NCBI GenBank assembly: GCA_038503075.1
Contig: JBCAML010000006.1
Location: 1,116,001 to 1,180,000 of the forward strand
DNA length: 64,000 bases
Source: Gyromitra esculenta
Lineage: Eukaryota > Ascomycota > Pezizomycetes > Pezizales > Discinaceae
Reading direction: 5' to 3'
Below, in pieces: positions 33,902 through 44,873 of this stretch (positions are counted from its first letter, which is position 1; each line of letters begins with the position of its first letter). The notes below the pieces were generated by a model, which made no database searches, was not told the DNA's origin, and was given only the letters and a program-made list of their open reading frames with translations. The translations under genes were made by a program, and so were the position numbers.

Positions 33902-35025
33902 CCTGTGGACGTGTGGGTGGGTGTGGGGTGAGCTATAGGGGTTGCTGGAGACGAAGCTCCGGAGACTGGAGAGGGTGTTGGGAGATGAGATGGGATGGAA
34001 TGGAGTTGGTGGTGGGGATAGGTGTGGTTAGTGTAGTTGCGTCGTAAGCTCGTGATGCGGAGGATTCGGGGAAGAGCAGCGAGAGAGACGATGTGCCTCA
34101 GGAGAAATGCAGCAGCATTATTCGCGGAGGGCTGCCACTCGCGAGAGCCGCATGGCACGGAGCCACCACAGACAAGACAGCACGGCCGTTACCCGGGCCA
34201 CCATCTGCTGTGGGTGGTGGAGCATTTGTCACGGAATGTCACTCGGGAAGGCGTGAGCACGAGCGGCAGCGGCAGTGGCAGTGGCAGCGGCGGCGGTAAC
34301 GGCGGTACGGCTGTTGTTTATATATAGGAATCTCTGCCTGGCTGTGGCAGTTGGAGGCACAATACAGCACAGAGCCAGTGCTACAGCCTACAGCGCTGTC
34401 ACATCTCCTGTACCGCAATCCCACTGGACTCCAGACACAGCAAGCATGTGAGAGGCGAGGGCTGTCCGCTCCCATTAATACCAATCCTCTGCCCGCCTGG
34501 AGTGATGCTGCTGCCACTATGTCATTCTCCATCAAAGAGGCCAGAGGAACAGACACCGGTTTTCTTCCCCTCCCTCCCCTCTCCCCTCTCCCCTCTCTCA
34601 CAACTACCCTCCATACCTGTAGCAACTGTCCCCCTCACACCTCTCCCGCCAGAGGGACTGGCTAGCAACATGAAACATTGTTATCCTGTGATCGTCCGAA
34701 GGATTGCCTAGGGCGAAACAATGTATTCCCGTCTTCAAATCCTTCACCCAGCGTTACCCGTCACATCCATCCTCCCCCCCCCCCAAGGGCCCGTTCACCT
34801 CTCCTCCTCATCCTCCTCCTCGCCATCATCAATCACCTTCTCCCACCACCTTCTCCACCACTACCTCCTCCTCCTCCTCCTCCCCCACATCGAGCCCTGA
34901 GCGTGATTGACTGAGTCGCGTTTCATCCCCTCTCCTCTCGCTCCCGATTCGATCCAACAAATCAGACCAACGGACGGGACAGACGCGAAGAAGAAGAAAA
35001 AAAAAAAACCGCTACACCCACCACG
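33902..35025. other. Divergent promoter region of GT15 and Myb/SANT-like genes
   Basis: 1.1 kb. Contains a GGCAGC/GGCAGT repeat (about 34263-34312), a TATATATA at about 34318-34325, and a C/T-rich tract with CCTCCT repeats at 34800-34885 that is probably 5' UTR of the Myb/SANT-like gene. No gene called. Confidence 0.55.
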
Positions 35026-36340
35026 ATGACCCGTAAAGGAAAGGAGAAAGACGCCACCAAGCCTGACCGCGCAACGTGGACAAGCGAAATGGAGAAGCTG
35101 CTGATCAAGGCGCTGCTCGTCGAGATACAAGCTGGACGGAAGGCAGAGAACGGTCATGGGATGACCAAGGAGGGCTGGATGAACGCGCATGCCGCTTTCA
35201 ACAAGCATTCCAAACAGCCCTTAGAGCTTATGCAGATTAAGAATAAAGCGAATGCTGTAAGCTGTCTCTATCCCTTACGTGGGTGGATGGTTCATCAATT
35301 GGGTGGTTAGCTACATGTGGTTGCGTAGCTTTTACCGCTTCATAGACGAGAGTATAGGCTGACTGCTTTCTTCTCCCCCCTCCGACGGAGACAGCTTAAG
35401 AAAGAGTACGCCATCTTCAGCGCAATTAAGGAAAACGGTGAATTCTCTTGGGACGACTCTACAGGTACTCCCACTGCAAGCAACGAAGTCTGGGATCGAT
35501 ACATCGAGGTAAACCAATACCCCCTCCAGAACTCCAATCCAATCCCTCCACCTCCCGCCTACGGCTCAATTGCTCTACTAATAATCATCTTAGGCCAACC
35601 CCATAGTAAAGAAATACCGCGGCCGCAACTTAAACCACTTCCCGCTCCTCTCCCTTCTAGTCTCCGACTCTCCACAACTTACCCACCACGCCCTAACACT
35701 AACACCGGACTCCCTCCCTCCTCCCACCAACACGACCGCCTCCACGTCCGCCAAACGTCCACACTCCCTTGACGAAGACGACGATTCCAACGAAGAAGAC
35801 TACAAGGATATCCCCGAAGAAGAAGAAACCCCCTTCTCCGAAGATGACGCTGAAGACACGACAACCACTACCCCGACAGTAGCGCCGCCACCGCCGCCAC
35901 CGCCGCCACTACTACCGGAAATACTAAAAAACCCCAACGGTATCAACCCACACAGTCTAAAACGGAGGAAACGAAGCTCCCACGCATTGCGTTCAGAGTC
36001 GTCTACGTCAAACTTAGCCCTCGCGAACGCGCTCACGCAAATTACGCAGCAGCTGGGAATGGCGGCACCATTGACGCCGTTGCCGCCGCTGCCGTCGCCG
36101 GTGTCTGTGTCACCGAGAAATGCTGGCTTTGGCATCGATAATGTACAGAGTGCGATCGCGACGCTGCAGAACGATTATGATAAGAAAATGTCAGTTGAGG
36201 ATCTTGTGATCGGATTAAGCATATTTGAGAGCGAACATAAGGCAAAGATGTTTGTCGCTATGAAGAAGGGATTAGTTAGGGACGCATGGCTGATGAAGGA
36301 GATACGGGTTTATAGAGTTGAGCGAGGAGGTGATTTGTGA
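35026..36340 (+). CDS. Myb/SANT-like DNA-binding domain protein
   Basis: Three exons (35026-35256, 35395-35508, 35594-36340) sum to 1092 nt, 363 aa. Residues about 15-105 match the Myb/SANT-like domain found in fungal and plant proteins related to transposase-associated DNA-binding modules (PF12776 type). The series is RATWTSEMEKLLIKALLVEI, TKEGWMNAHAAFN, LMQIKNKANALKKEYAIF, FSWDDSTGTPTASNEVWDRY and NLNHFPLL. Splicing at 35256/35395 recreates the conserved NALKKEY helix. The rest is disordered: an acidic stretch (DEDDDSNEEDYKDIPEEEE), eight consecutive prolines, a basic KRRKRSS patch that may be a nuclear signal, and a C-terminal helical segment (DLVIGLSIFESEHKAKMFVAM). Expected to be a nuclear DNA-binding protein; it could be a domesticated transposon-derived gene. 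Targets unknown. Confidence 0.88.
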
Positions 36341-37261
36341 GTATTAGCATTTATGATTTTCCTTCTCTTCTTTTTGGTTTTTTTTTTTTTTTCTTACCTT
36401 GGGTGGTGGTTGGTTTTGTCTTTTTGAAAAGTTGGAATGTGAACTTCGAAACTGGAGCGAGGTGAATTTTGAGTATAGCTTTGTTTTTCTTCCTTTTTCT
36501 CCGTTCCCCCTCCCTCTCTACATTTACGTGGTGATGGATGATATATACTCTCAACGTATCGTCGTTGACTTTAATAGCATTGTGGTGTGCGATTGGCGTA
36601 CTGTAATTAATCGGAGGTTGAACAATAGGTCGTTCGAAGTATTAAGATAAGATGAGTGGTATTGGGTGAAATAATATCTCAATATGCGGCGTTAAAATCT
36701 TGCCCTGGAAATAAACTCATCGGATGAAAGGAAATTGTAACTAAATTTTACTTTATTAAGCAGTATTTTTTTTATTGCGGACATATCCAATTCCCCCCTT
36801 CCAAAGAGAAGGATGCCCCCGTTCTATAGTAATGATTATTTCTCGGTCAAACTGAAAAATAGAAGAAATACCAAATTTGTATCAGATCGCCTCGCAGAAG
36901 AAGTTCATCCAAAGAAGAAATAACAGGTGTAAAAATAAAAAGGCGATAATATACCTACATGAAATGAAAAAGGGGGTAAAAAGAAGAGATAAAAATAAAA
37001 CACAGAAACCCTAAAGTTTGACCGAGTGAAATTGTAAGACCCGAACCAACGATGAGCATGTAACCCCATCAATCCCCCCCCAAATAGCCCGACGAATTCA
37101 TAATCAGATCAAGACATGAACCACCCATTAGTTTTTGTCAACCATCCCGTTGTCTCCCGCTCCACCAAAATCCATTTCAACAAATATTACATATTCCGCA
37201 ACCCAACTCCCGTCAAATACAGACACCCAACCCTTCCCCCGTGGTCGAATGGTTTGAGCAT
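36341..37261. other. Intergenic between convergent genes
   Basis: 920 bp with T- and A-rich tracts, serving as 3' regions of the Myb/SANT-like and elongase genes. No gene recognised. Confidence 0.55.
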
Positions 37262-38484
37262 TTAAGCCTTGCGAGACCTAACGGTTCCGTTGCCACTGGC
37301 CTTGACGCTGCCGTTGCTCACACCGTTGATCTTGGCGGTTCCATTCGCAACAGTCTTCTTGGCTGAAGGCTTTCCTCCCTTGGAGTATGTGGCAAAGTAG
37401 AAACTGATGAAGAGGAATAGGTAGGAAGAGATAATTCCCATACCAGAGTATGCGGCATATTCCTCACCAGCACAGTTTCCTGCATTAGGGATATGGGGCC
37501 AGTAGGTAGAGGTGAAGTAAGTGTACGAGGCAAAATAAATGAAGCCTAAATAACGGGAACGGTTAACATCACTATGATCACAAATTCCAATAGCCAAATA
37601 TTTGAGACATACCAAGGTCGATAACGAACTGCGCAATTTGCAGACGAGTAATCCACTGCTTCCACCAAACGCGAACACCACGGGCAGACTGGAAGTAGTA
37701 CCAGTACATGACAACATGCACCATTAAGTTAAGAGAGATAGGAACCCAAGACTAAAGATAACCGCCATTAGCCAATGAGGTAAAGGATCCGGAGGTGTTA
37801 TTTACTCACCACCGAGGTGCTGCCAACAAGCTGAGTGTAGCAAAGAAGGGCGGTTGCTCCATGGTGATAACAATGCAAGAAAGCTGTAAAATATCAGAAT
37901 CAGAGAAATTGGCAAATTGAACAACAAGAAGGCATACTGAGAGGCTTCTTCTTCACGACAAGAAAAACGGTGTCCAAAAGCTCAACGTATTTAGTGAGAT
38001 AGTTCAACTGTAGAGAGACGTATATTAGTTACTGCCTTAAATTTGCTCCGCCGGAAACGCGTGGACATACGTAGTACAAGACAACCAAAGGCTGAGTCCA
38101 TCCCCCCCCTACATTGCAGATACTATAAAACAACCCGTTGTGGTAAAGTGTAGGAATCATCTGCTCAATGAACAGTACCAATAATCCTCCAGAGACAAGT
38201 GTCAATGCCAGATTGTGGATCTGGAACAAAAACTGTAGCTTGAAGGGGGGAAGGGCCTTCATGATGAGTGATCCACCAGCGAGGATGGCATAGTATGCAC
38301 AGATTATGCTTATGCTATCTTTGAAGGTTGAGATAGGGTTCACTCCAGCCTCGAACACGAAGTCATTGGCAGAGGATCCCGTGACTGCCAGGTATAGCTG
38401 GTCGAATAGGGGCCATAGATGAATACCAAACGGCCTATCAATGCTGGGGGTTTGTATGTCGATGGATTTGAGAAGACCGTCCAT
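37262..38484 (-). CDS. Very-long-chain fatty acid elongase (ELO family)
   Basis: Five exons (38484-38071, 38007-37938, 37883-37810, 37751-37613, 37545-37262) sum to 981 nt, 326 aa. ELO proteins are ER multi-pass condensing enzymes (3-ketoacyl-CoA synthases) that extend fatty acyl-CoAs with malonyl-CoA. Motifs in order: [16 protein letters not shown], the histidine box [20 protein letters not shown], and [17 protein letters not shown]. The small exons join exactly through these motifs, which supports the model. The C-terminal tail is basic and ends [13 protein letters not shown]. The start at 38484 ([11 protein letters not shown]) is chosen because family N-termini are short. An open in-frame extension runs to 38793 but is C/T-rich like a leader. 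Yeast Elo2/Elo3-type by layout; substrate chain length cannot be read from sequence. Confidence 0.95.
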
Positions 38485-39542
38485 AGTGGCTGTTGCAACC
38501 GTTGCCGGGGGAGAAAAGGAGTGTGATGTGATTGTTAAGTTTCTGCAACGGAGGGCGAGATGGATGTGAAGGGAAGGAACGAAAGAACGTGAAAGGGAGA
38601 TATTGTTCCTGCCTGTGATGGTGAGGGAAAGAGAGGGAGGGAAGGGGGAGAAGACAAGGCAGAAGGTTTTGTAAAGAGAAGGAAGGATGGAAAGGGAAGA
38701 GGAGGGAGAGGATGGAGTATTATCGCAGCCAGACGTCTGGTAGCGAAGGGGGAAAGAGACGAATCCTGCGGCTGGAAAGGGGGAAGGTCTCACACGTGCT
38801 CACTCGGCGTAGTGGCCCTCATTCGCCCGCCTAAAAGCTCACCCACTGCCTCTTCGGATGCGGAGGAGATTGGAATTGCAGTACATGTATCGTATCGGTG
38901 CGCAAGTAAATAAGCACGTGAAAAGTGCCTGACTGCTCCCAACTCTGTGTGCGGCTGTAAAAGATTATATTGGGACCCTTGGACTCGGGAATCCGCGCGC
39001 GCGAAACTCCGGCGGGGATCATCAATTCAGCGAGGCAGACTACTTTAGTGGTTTTTTCTCTCTTAGAGAGACGGTATCCGGGGATATCGTTTCTCGTGAG
39101 TCTCTCGTGAGTCTCTTCTAGACGCGACAGCTCTGTTCTAATTTCTCCACGCATCAATCCTGCAGACACGCCTTCCTACCTGCTCCAGAATACGCGTTTG
39201 CCCAGAATTCGCGCCACCGGCGAGCTTTTCCCACAAATTTCGGGGGTGGGCCCAACCCTGCTATGTCTGTCTGAGCTGCATGAACTGACGGGACGCTTAG
39301 AGCAGCGACAGATCCCGTGATCTTCGTGATCGTGATCGTAATCGTGATCAATGATACCCCCACCACCGTTCCTGTAATGGCCCCCGCCCTGCGTATCACT
39401 CCTCACTGTTCCAGATAGCGCAAGTCCCACCATATCATTGTCCTGTGCAGTCCCGCTTTCCATCTCCCCAAGACAGCCGAATCCCATCGCATATACATCC
39501 GCTCAATTGCACCCACTCCACTCCTCCCCCAACTCATTTCCG
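38485..39542. other. Divergent promoter region of elongase and COX6
   Basis: About 1.06 kb. It holds the C/T-rich elongase leader, a 12-bp palindrome CCAGACGTCTGG near 38729, one TACATGTA at 38882-38889, an ACGCGT at about 39192-39197 and a GTGATC hexamer repeat at about 39315-39352. Frames on the minus strand here are not supported. Confidence 0.55.
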
Positions 39543-40346
39543 ATGACCTTCCTCTTCCGCCTCGCTTCTTCCGCCACCAGGCCAATCCTAAGAACCTCGT
39601 CGCAGATTCCAAGAGCCGTCGCCCCGGCTGTTCTATCAAGGGCGATTCCCTCGACCATCAGGCTTTACAGCGATTCCCACGAGGAGAGCTTCGAGGAGTT
39701 CACCGCTAGGTAGGGTTTCTAATTCTCCAGTAATTCATCTACAAACGATTATATATCCGCTTTCTGTTCGGGATTTCAATTGTTTGTTGGCCAGTCAACT
39801 GAGGGAATGATCTTTTTTCGGGCCTTTTTTTCTCGTGTGGGGTGATGTCAGGCGCAACAACCAGTCAACCAGCTAACGTCTGATCCAACCCAACCCCCCC
39901 AGGTACGAGAAGGAATTTGATAACGTCAACGATGTCTTTGAACTCCAGGTTCGTGCATTTCCCCACACTCCCCGAAAATGACATTTGTGGCTCAATGCCA
40001 TCCAATCTTCAATATTAACGAGATTTAATGGTAGCGCAACCTTAACAACGCTTTCGCCTACGATCTCGTACCCTCTCCCTCTGTGATCATTGCTGCTCTC
40101 AAGGCTGCTAGGCGTGTCAACGATTTCCCCACCGCTGTGAGGATCTTCGAGGGTATCATACCAATCTCTCCCGATGCCACGCTATCCTGTGCCTTATCTC
40201 CGAAACTAACCCAAATCGGATGACCAGGCGTCAAGGCCAAAGTTGAAAACAAGCAGCAGTACCAGCAATACCTCGATGAGCTTAAGGATCTTCGGGAAGA
40301 ACTGGGCGTAGCTCTCGTTGAGGATCTCTACCCCGAGAGTAAATAG
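39543..40346 (+). CDS. COX6: Cytochrome c oxidase subunit 6 (mammalian Va type)
   Basis: Four exons (39543-39709, 39903-39948, 40035-40152, 40228-40346) sum to 450 nt, 149 aa. It is a nuclear-encoded subunit of respiratory complex IV on the matrix side. Residues 1-40 form a mitochondrial targeting sequence rich in Arg, Ser and Ala with no acids (MTFLFRLASSATRPILRTS). The mature part has ESFEEFTARYEKEFDNVNDVFELQRNLNNAF, LVPSPSVIIAALKAARRVNDFPTAVRIFEG and a C-terminal helix ending LGVALVEDLYPESK, all typical of COX6/COX5A. The gene is intron-dense for its size. It is divergent from the elongase gene. Confidence 0.97.
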
Positions 40347-41761
40347 AAACCCCCATACACCTCACACGCCTCGAAGATAGAAAAAAAACCTGCATTATAA
40401 CCATATAAATATTCCACGAGTCCATTAAAGAGGGAGGAGCGAAGGGTGGGTGGGAGGGGAGGAAGGAGTTTGTCATAGAGGCGGAGTTTGCAGACGAAGA
40501 TGGGACACGTGTGAAATAGATATCATCCATCAGGTTCAACAACCCAAATCCAGGTAGGCGGTGGGGGGTGATGGAGGCATGGTATACGCACGATTTCTTG
40601 TAGTAATAGGGGGTTCTTGGTTTTCCATTTTGTTCATTTGAGTTGATGACTAGCTGGAGTGGTATCATTTTACAACTTTTTTTTCCCATTGGCCGTTTTG
40701 TTTTTTGAGTTCCGCCAATTCTCAGAAGAAGGGAAGACTTTCATTCGTCTGGGATGATTCTTCTTCCTCCACCTTCAACTCCCAAAAATTTGAAAAGATT
40801 TTCGGTAGTCGGAAATAATATTCTCTCATTGTCCAGAGAGAGAAAATCGTAAGAAAAAATATTCACCTGTCAATGATATCTATGCATTCTCCCGATTTAG
40901 CCGCCGGTGGTCTCTGCCATCAGATATTTCTTGGCAACCTTAATTAACCTCGGTCAGCATCCAACCTTAACGTAATAAGGGATGAGGAGTGATTACTACT
41001 CTAAAAACATGGTACCCCAACAGCCAGTGAGATTACAGGGAAATATTGTTAAACGGTGTAGACAGGCAGATGCCTCCCTTTCGCACGCCCACCACTGCGG
41101 TAGGAGCAAAGACTAGCATTTAGCTCCCAAAAGAACTTAATACCTTCTATTCCTCTGTCTATGCAATATTGGGACTTAGGAGCATGGCATAACTTCTCAA
41201 ATTTACATTCCGACGGAACAAAGCCACACCTTACAATAACCGCCCTTAGAAAATACCCTAAAGTATTACAATGCGGACCGTTATTATCAAAAGGTAATCA
41301 CTAAAGCAATGCCTAGACCGAGGCGCGGGCTAACTCCAACATCACGAACAATATACTGTAGCATTTAGCGAGTAGGCCCAGAGGCTTATGGCAGGGTAGA
41401 GAAAAGAACACGCCAAAAAATAGAAAGTTAAACATAAATAACCAGTACTGTTGGGCCTTCTCACCAAATACTACGGTAGACCTTGTATTTTTCTCCTATC
41501 GGGCGCCCAAGACTCATCAATACGTGCCAATCTAGAGACACAGTTGCTCGGCTAAATATATTTTGGTGTATATGCATGTCTCAGCTGTTGGCTCCCGTAT
41601 CCAGGGTGTCTCAGATGTATTCGGGATTTCTGCTTTCGTTGGTGAATTTTGGATACAGGTAAAAGCAACTTGAGCCACCAGGGCAATGGCTTTTGAGACA
41701 AGGAGTTGTAGGGTGATCGGTTTAGTTCGGGCTATCTATTGGTTTGGAGATTTAGGATTTA

Positions 41762-41917
41762 TACACCCTCTGGTAGAATTATTGTAGAACAACGGGGTAA
41801 GCGAACGCCCAAGCTGCCAATACCACCGCTAAAATCTTTCCAACGAACCCCGGAAGACCAATAAAAGCTTAAGATCATGAGTCGCCACAATTCTACAATA
41901 ATTCTACGGAGGCTGTA
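41762..41917. mobile_element. TIR element 1 of an abutting trio
   Basis: 156 bp bounded by TA on both sides. The left end reads TACACCCTCTGG then GTAGAATTATTGTAGAA (41773-41789). The right end, inverted, reads TACAGCCTCC then the same 17 bp without change (41891-41907). No coding content. Its right TA (41916-41917) is also the left border of the next element. Confidence 0.65.
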
Positions 41918-42153
41918 CTACGGATGCCAGGGTAAGTCTGTGGATAGGTGGCGGTGCGAGTAAGAGATGTTAACTTTCTACACCTCCATAACTCCCTGAG
42001 AGATCTGATAAAGACCCTAACGAACCAAGAGTGCTAGTATTAAATATTAAAGAAAGTTAGCTCACAAAAGGACGAAATCCGAACGAGCTTGAGTCACTCA
42101 GGAAAAGAGCTGCACCGCCACCTGTCCACAGACTTACCCTAGTATTCGTAGTA
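41916..42153. mobile_element. TIR element 2 of an abutting trio
   Basis: 238 bp. Arms 41916-41957 and 42112-42153 are inverted copies with 38 of 42 positions identical, starting TACTACG and sharing AGGGTAAGTCTGTGGA and AGGTGGCGGTGC. All four differences are transitions. Ends are TA. No coding content. Confidence 0.75.
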
Positions 42154-42308
42154 CAGCGTACGGCAAAAAAGATCGAGAAATGTGAGACTTTGGGTTCGAG
42201 GCTGTTATTGGCTCCCTAGAGTTTTCGAGGAAGATTCTAGCAGTTGGATTGGCCACAGAACTCTGTTTGTAGATCCCGGTTTGTCAATATTTTCTGCCGT
42301 ACGCTGTA
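42152..42308. mobile_element. TIR element 3 of an abutting trio
   Basis: 157 bp. The left end TACAGCGTACGGCA (from 42152) recurs inverted at the right end (to 42308), with an A-rich extension that is partly conserved. It shares its left TA with element 2. Terminal TACAGC resembles that of the right end of element 1, so these two may be related families. No coding content. Confidence 0.7.
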
Positions 42309-44873
42309 TTCCTTTGCTAGGGCTCTGGTTTTGGTTGCACTAGCCTATTTTTGAGAGAACAGAGAGACAATTAGTGAGAGAACCTACGTAAATGATAGAG
42401 TTAAGCAAGATAGAGTTTAGCGAGAGAGTTGAGATCTGGACCTATTAAACCACACCCACCAACCGCGAAGGGGGGAGGAAAGACGAGTGACTATTCATGA
42501 CTGAAAAGGTTCCCATTTCCCATTTCTTGGTGCTATGGAATCCTAATTCATTCGTTTAAACTCTCTGCAATCAGGCGCAATTTAACATGGCTACGTAGCT
42601 ACACCAAAAAGCCTCTTGGTAGGGAAGTAAACCATAATAAAATTGTCAACTTCGATTGCTTAGGACCTAGAAACTAAAATATCCACACTTATGTTGACGG
42701 CGAGCTATTACACCAAGTAAACACTCTCAATAAAAAAATAAAAGTTACTGTACTTGCCTTGTACCCAAATTCCGCATTATCATAAAACAAACTAAAACAA
42801 AGGTGGTAAGCATCCCCCTACAACTAAGCTAAAATAATACTTGGCGGAAACCGTAAAGCACACCGTGTCCAGATCGTTTGTCGGTGTTACATACATGTAT
42901 CTTCTCCTGCCGTCCTTCTGACTCGCGGCTTTTTCCGTTCGGGTTTTGTGGTTCGTGGAATAAATGAGTCAAAGCACCGATTTTAAAGATTTCGAGGTTG
43001 TAATGGAGTTTTTATGCAACAACACCTAATTCTAAGAAGGTTAGGTGGTGAGCGGAATTTAACACGAGGGCTGATATTAGTCATGGTATATCACTCGCTC
43101 TATAAAAACATTGACAATAACAAATCTTAACCCAACCCTCGATAACACGGGGAAGTGGACGTTTGTATAGACTTGAGATCTATAATCCTCATAAGTAGAC
43201 TCGTTCCTGTACCCTACTTCCTGGGCTGCTGCGCGCTGTAAGGCTACAAGCTGCACGAGAGGGGCACAAGACTACCTCATAAGTTATGGTAGATTCTCTG
43301 TAAAGTCAATGAAAACAACCACGTTGCAAAAAAAAATAAAGTAGTTTAAATCACTGCGGTAAGTTCTTCGATTCAAAGCCCACTCATTCGAAATAATTAC
43401 AATACACAGCTTTCCCTTCCTTATCCACAATTCATCCCACCCACCAGATCCGTGTCCATGATGTAAACATAAAAGAAAAAGCTAACGAAAACAAACAGAA
43501 AAGAAAGGGGTTGACCTACACCAAGATTCACATAAGCCTGCGGCTGCGTCCCAGTCTTTCTCAGACGGTAGGGGCGACGGCCATCTGTACTTTTTCATTT
43601 TTTTTTTTCTAAGGAAAACCGAATCAGCATTTTCCCATCCAACTCGATTAGGGAAAAATTGGTAAGAGAGATAAAAAGAGAAATAGGAATAGGGAAGGGA
43701 AGAAGGGGAGAGAGATATAACGCCAACAAACTTTTTATTTTTTATTTTTTATTTTTATTTCTCTGGGCCGCAGAGAGCGCAGATGGATGCATGTGTGCTT
43801 TCCATATTACGCTCCCCGGGCAAGAATTTTCCATCCCCCTTAAATCTCCTCGCATTCCGATGAAAGAACAACCAGAAAAAAAAAGGAGGAAGAGATCAAA
43901 AAAGCCCAATTTGGGCTTTTTTTTTGCTGTTGTGCTGCTGTGCAATGCCTCCTAACAAAACACCTTTAATTCTTTCAATCATGGTACCCTCCGATGAGGT
44001 TCGATTTTCAAAACAGACCCCGATGATACGTGGTCCCGTTTTTCTTCTTTTTTCCCAGTTAAGCAACCGGGAGACATTTGATCCGAACGAGTCAGAACAT
44101 ATTTTTTGGTCTGGGGCATAGTAGACCCTCCCCCAACACTGGCAATCATATCTCCGAACGAAGTCATGATTCGAAAAAAAAAAAAAAAGCCCCTCTCCAA
44201 CAATCCTTTGGTGGCGAGGGGCTCTAGTTTTTTTTAAGTAATCCCAACAACCTGGCCGGAGCTGTAGATGAGAAGTGTCAGCACAGGTACTGTCGAAGCA
44301 GCAGAGGGAAAAGAAAGAAAAGGGAAAAAAAGGAAAAACAAGAGCAGAAAGAAAAAGAACTTGGACGTAGATGATCTGGTAAGACTAAATAACTATCAGA
44401 TGAACTGAGGAAGAGAGAACTCCCACAGAGCGGACAGGTGGTGTGTACTTTATACGGAGGGGATCTCAGGCTTGGCGGTAACGTGACGCATTCAGGCAAC
44501 CCGCTTGGTACTCGGTGTAACATGATGGGCAGACACGGGTCGGATGGGAACATGTGTTTTGGCCTGGGTGTTTACTTTGGGCGAAAAGTACTGGATTGTT
44601 GTGTTTGTTTGGAGCTGAAGCCGAACAAACTAATAAACATCTGCACGTACTACAAGGTTTAGCCTGCAGGTGTTGGAATTGATCAGAGTTTACCCGTGCT
44701 ACGTAGTACAGCGTAGACATGTTAGTGGGTACCTGGAAATCATAATTCTTTCAAGAAACAAGCCTATTCACCACCAAAACTCGCCCCTACCCATCATGAG
44801 CAGAGTAACCCCATCGATTTATACAACCCCAACCCTCCATAAAACTATTTACAAAACACCCTTTTATTACCGC

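Larger units (their letters stand above)
40347..44873. other. Gene-poor stretch, about 4.5 kb
   Basis: No supported gene. The middle holds three abutting inverted-repeat elements (41762-42308). TACATGTA occurs at 42892-42899. Low-complexity A/T and T-rich runs occupy 43590-44350. The 14-bp word CGTAGTACAGCGTA from the element junction recurs at about 44702-44715. Frames at 43659-44203 read through homopolymers and are rejected. Confidence 0.5.

Noticed and set aside
43659..44203. Frames with Phe- and Lys-rich ends
   Set aside because: They read through homopolymer A and T runs and have no domain or promoter context.
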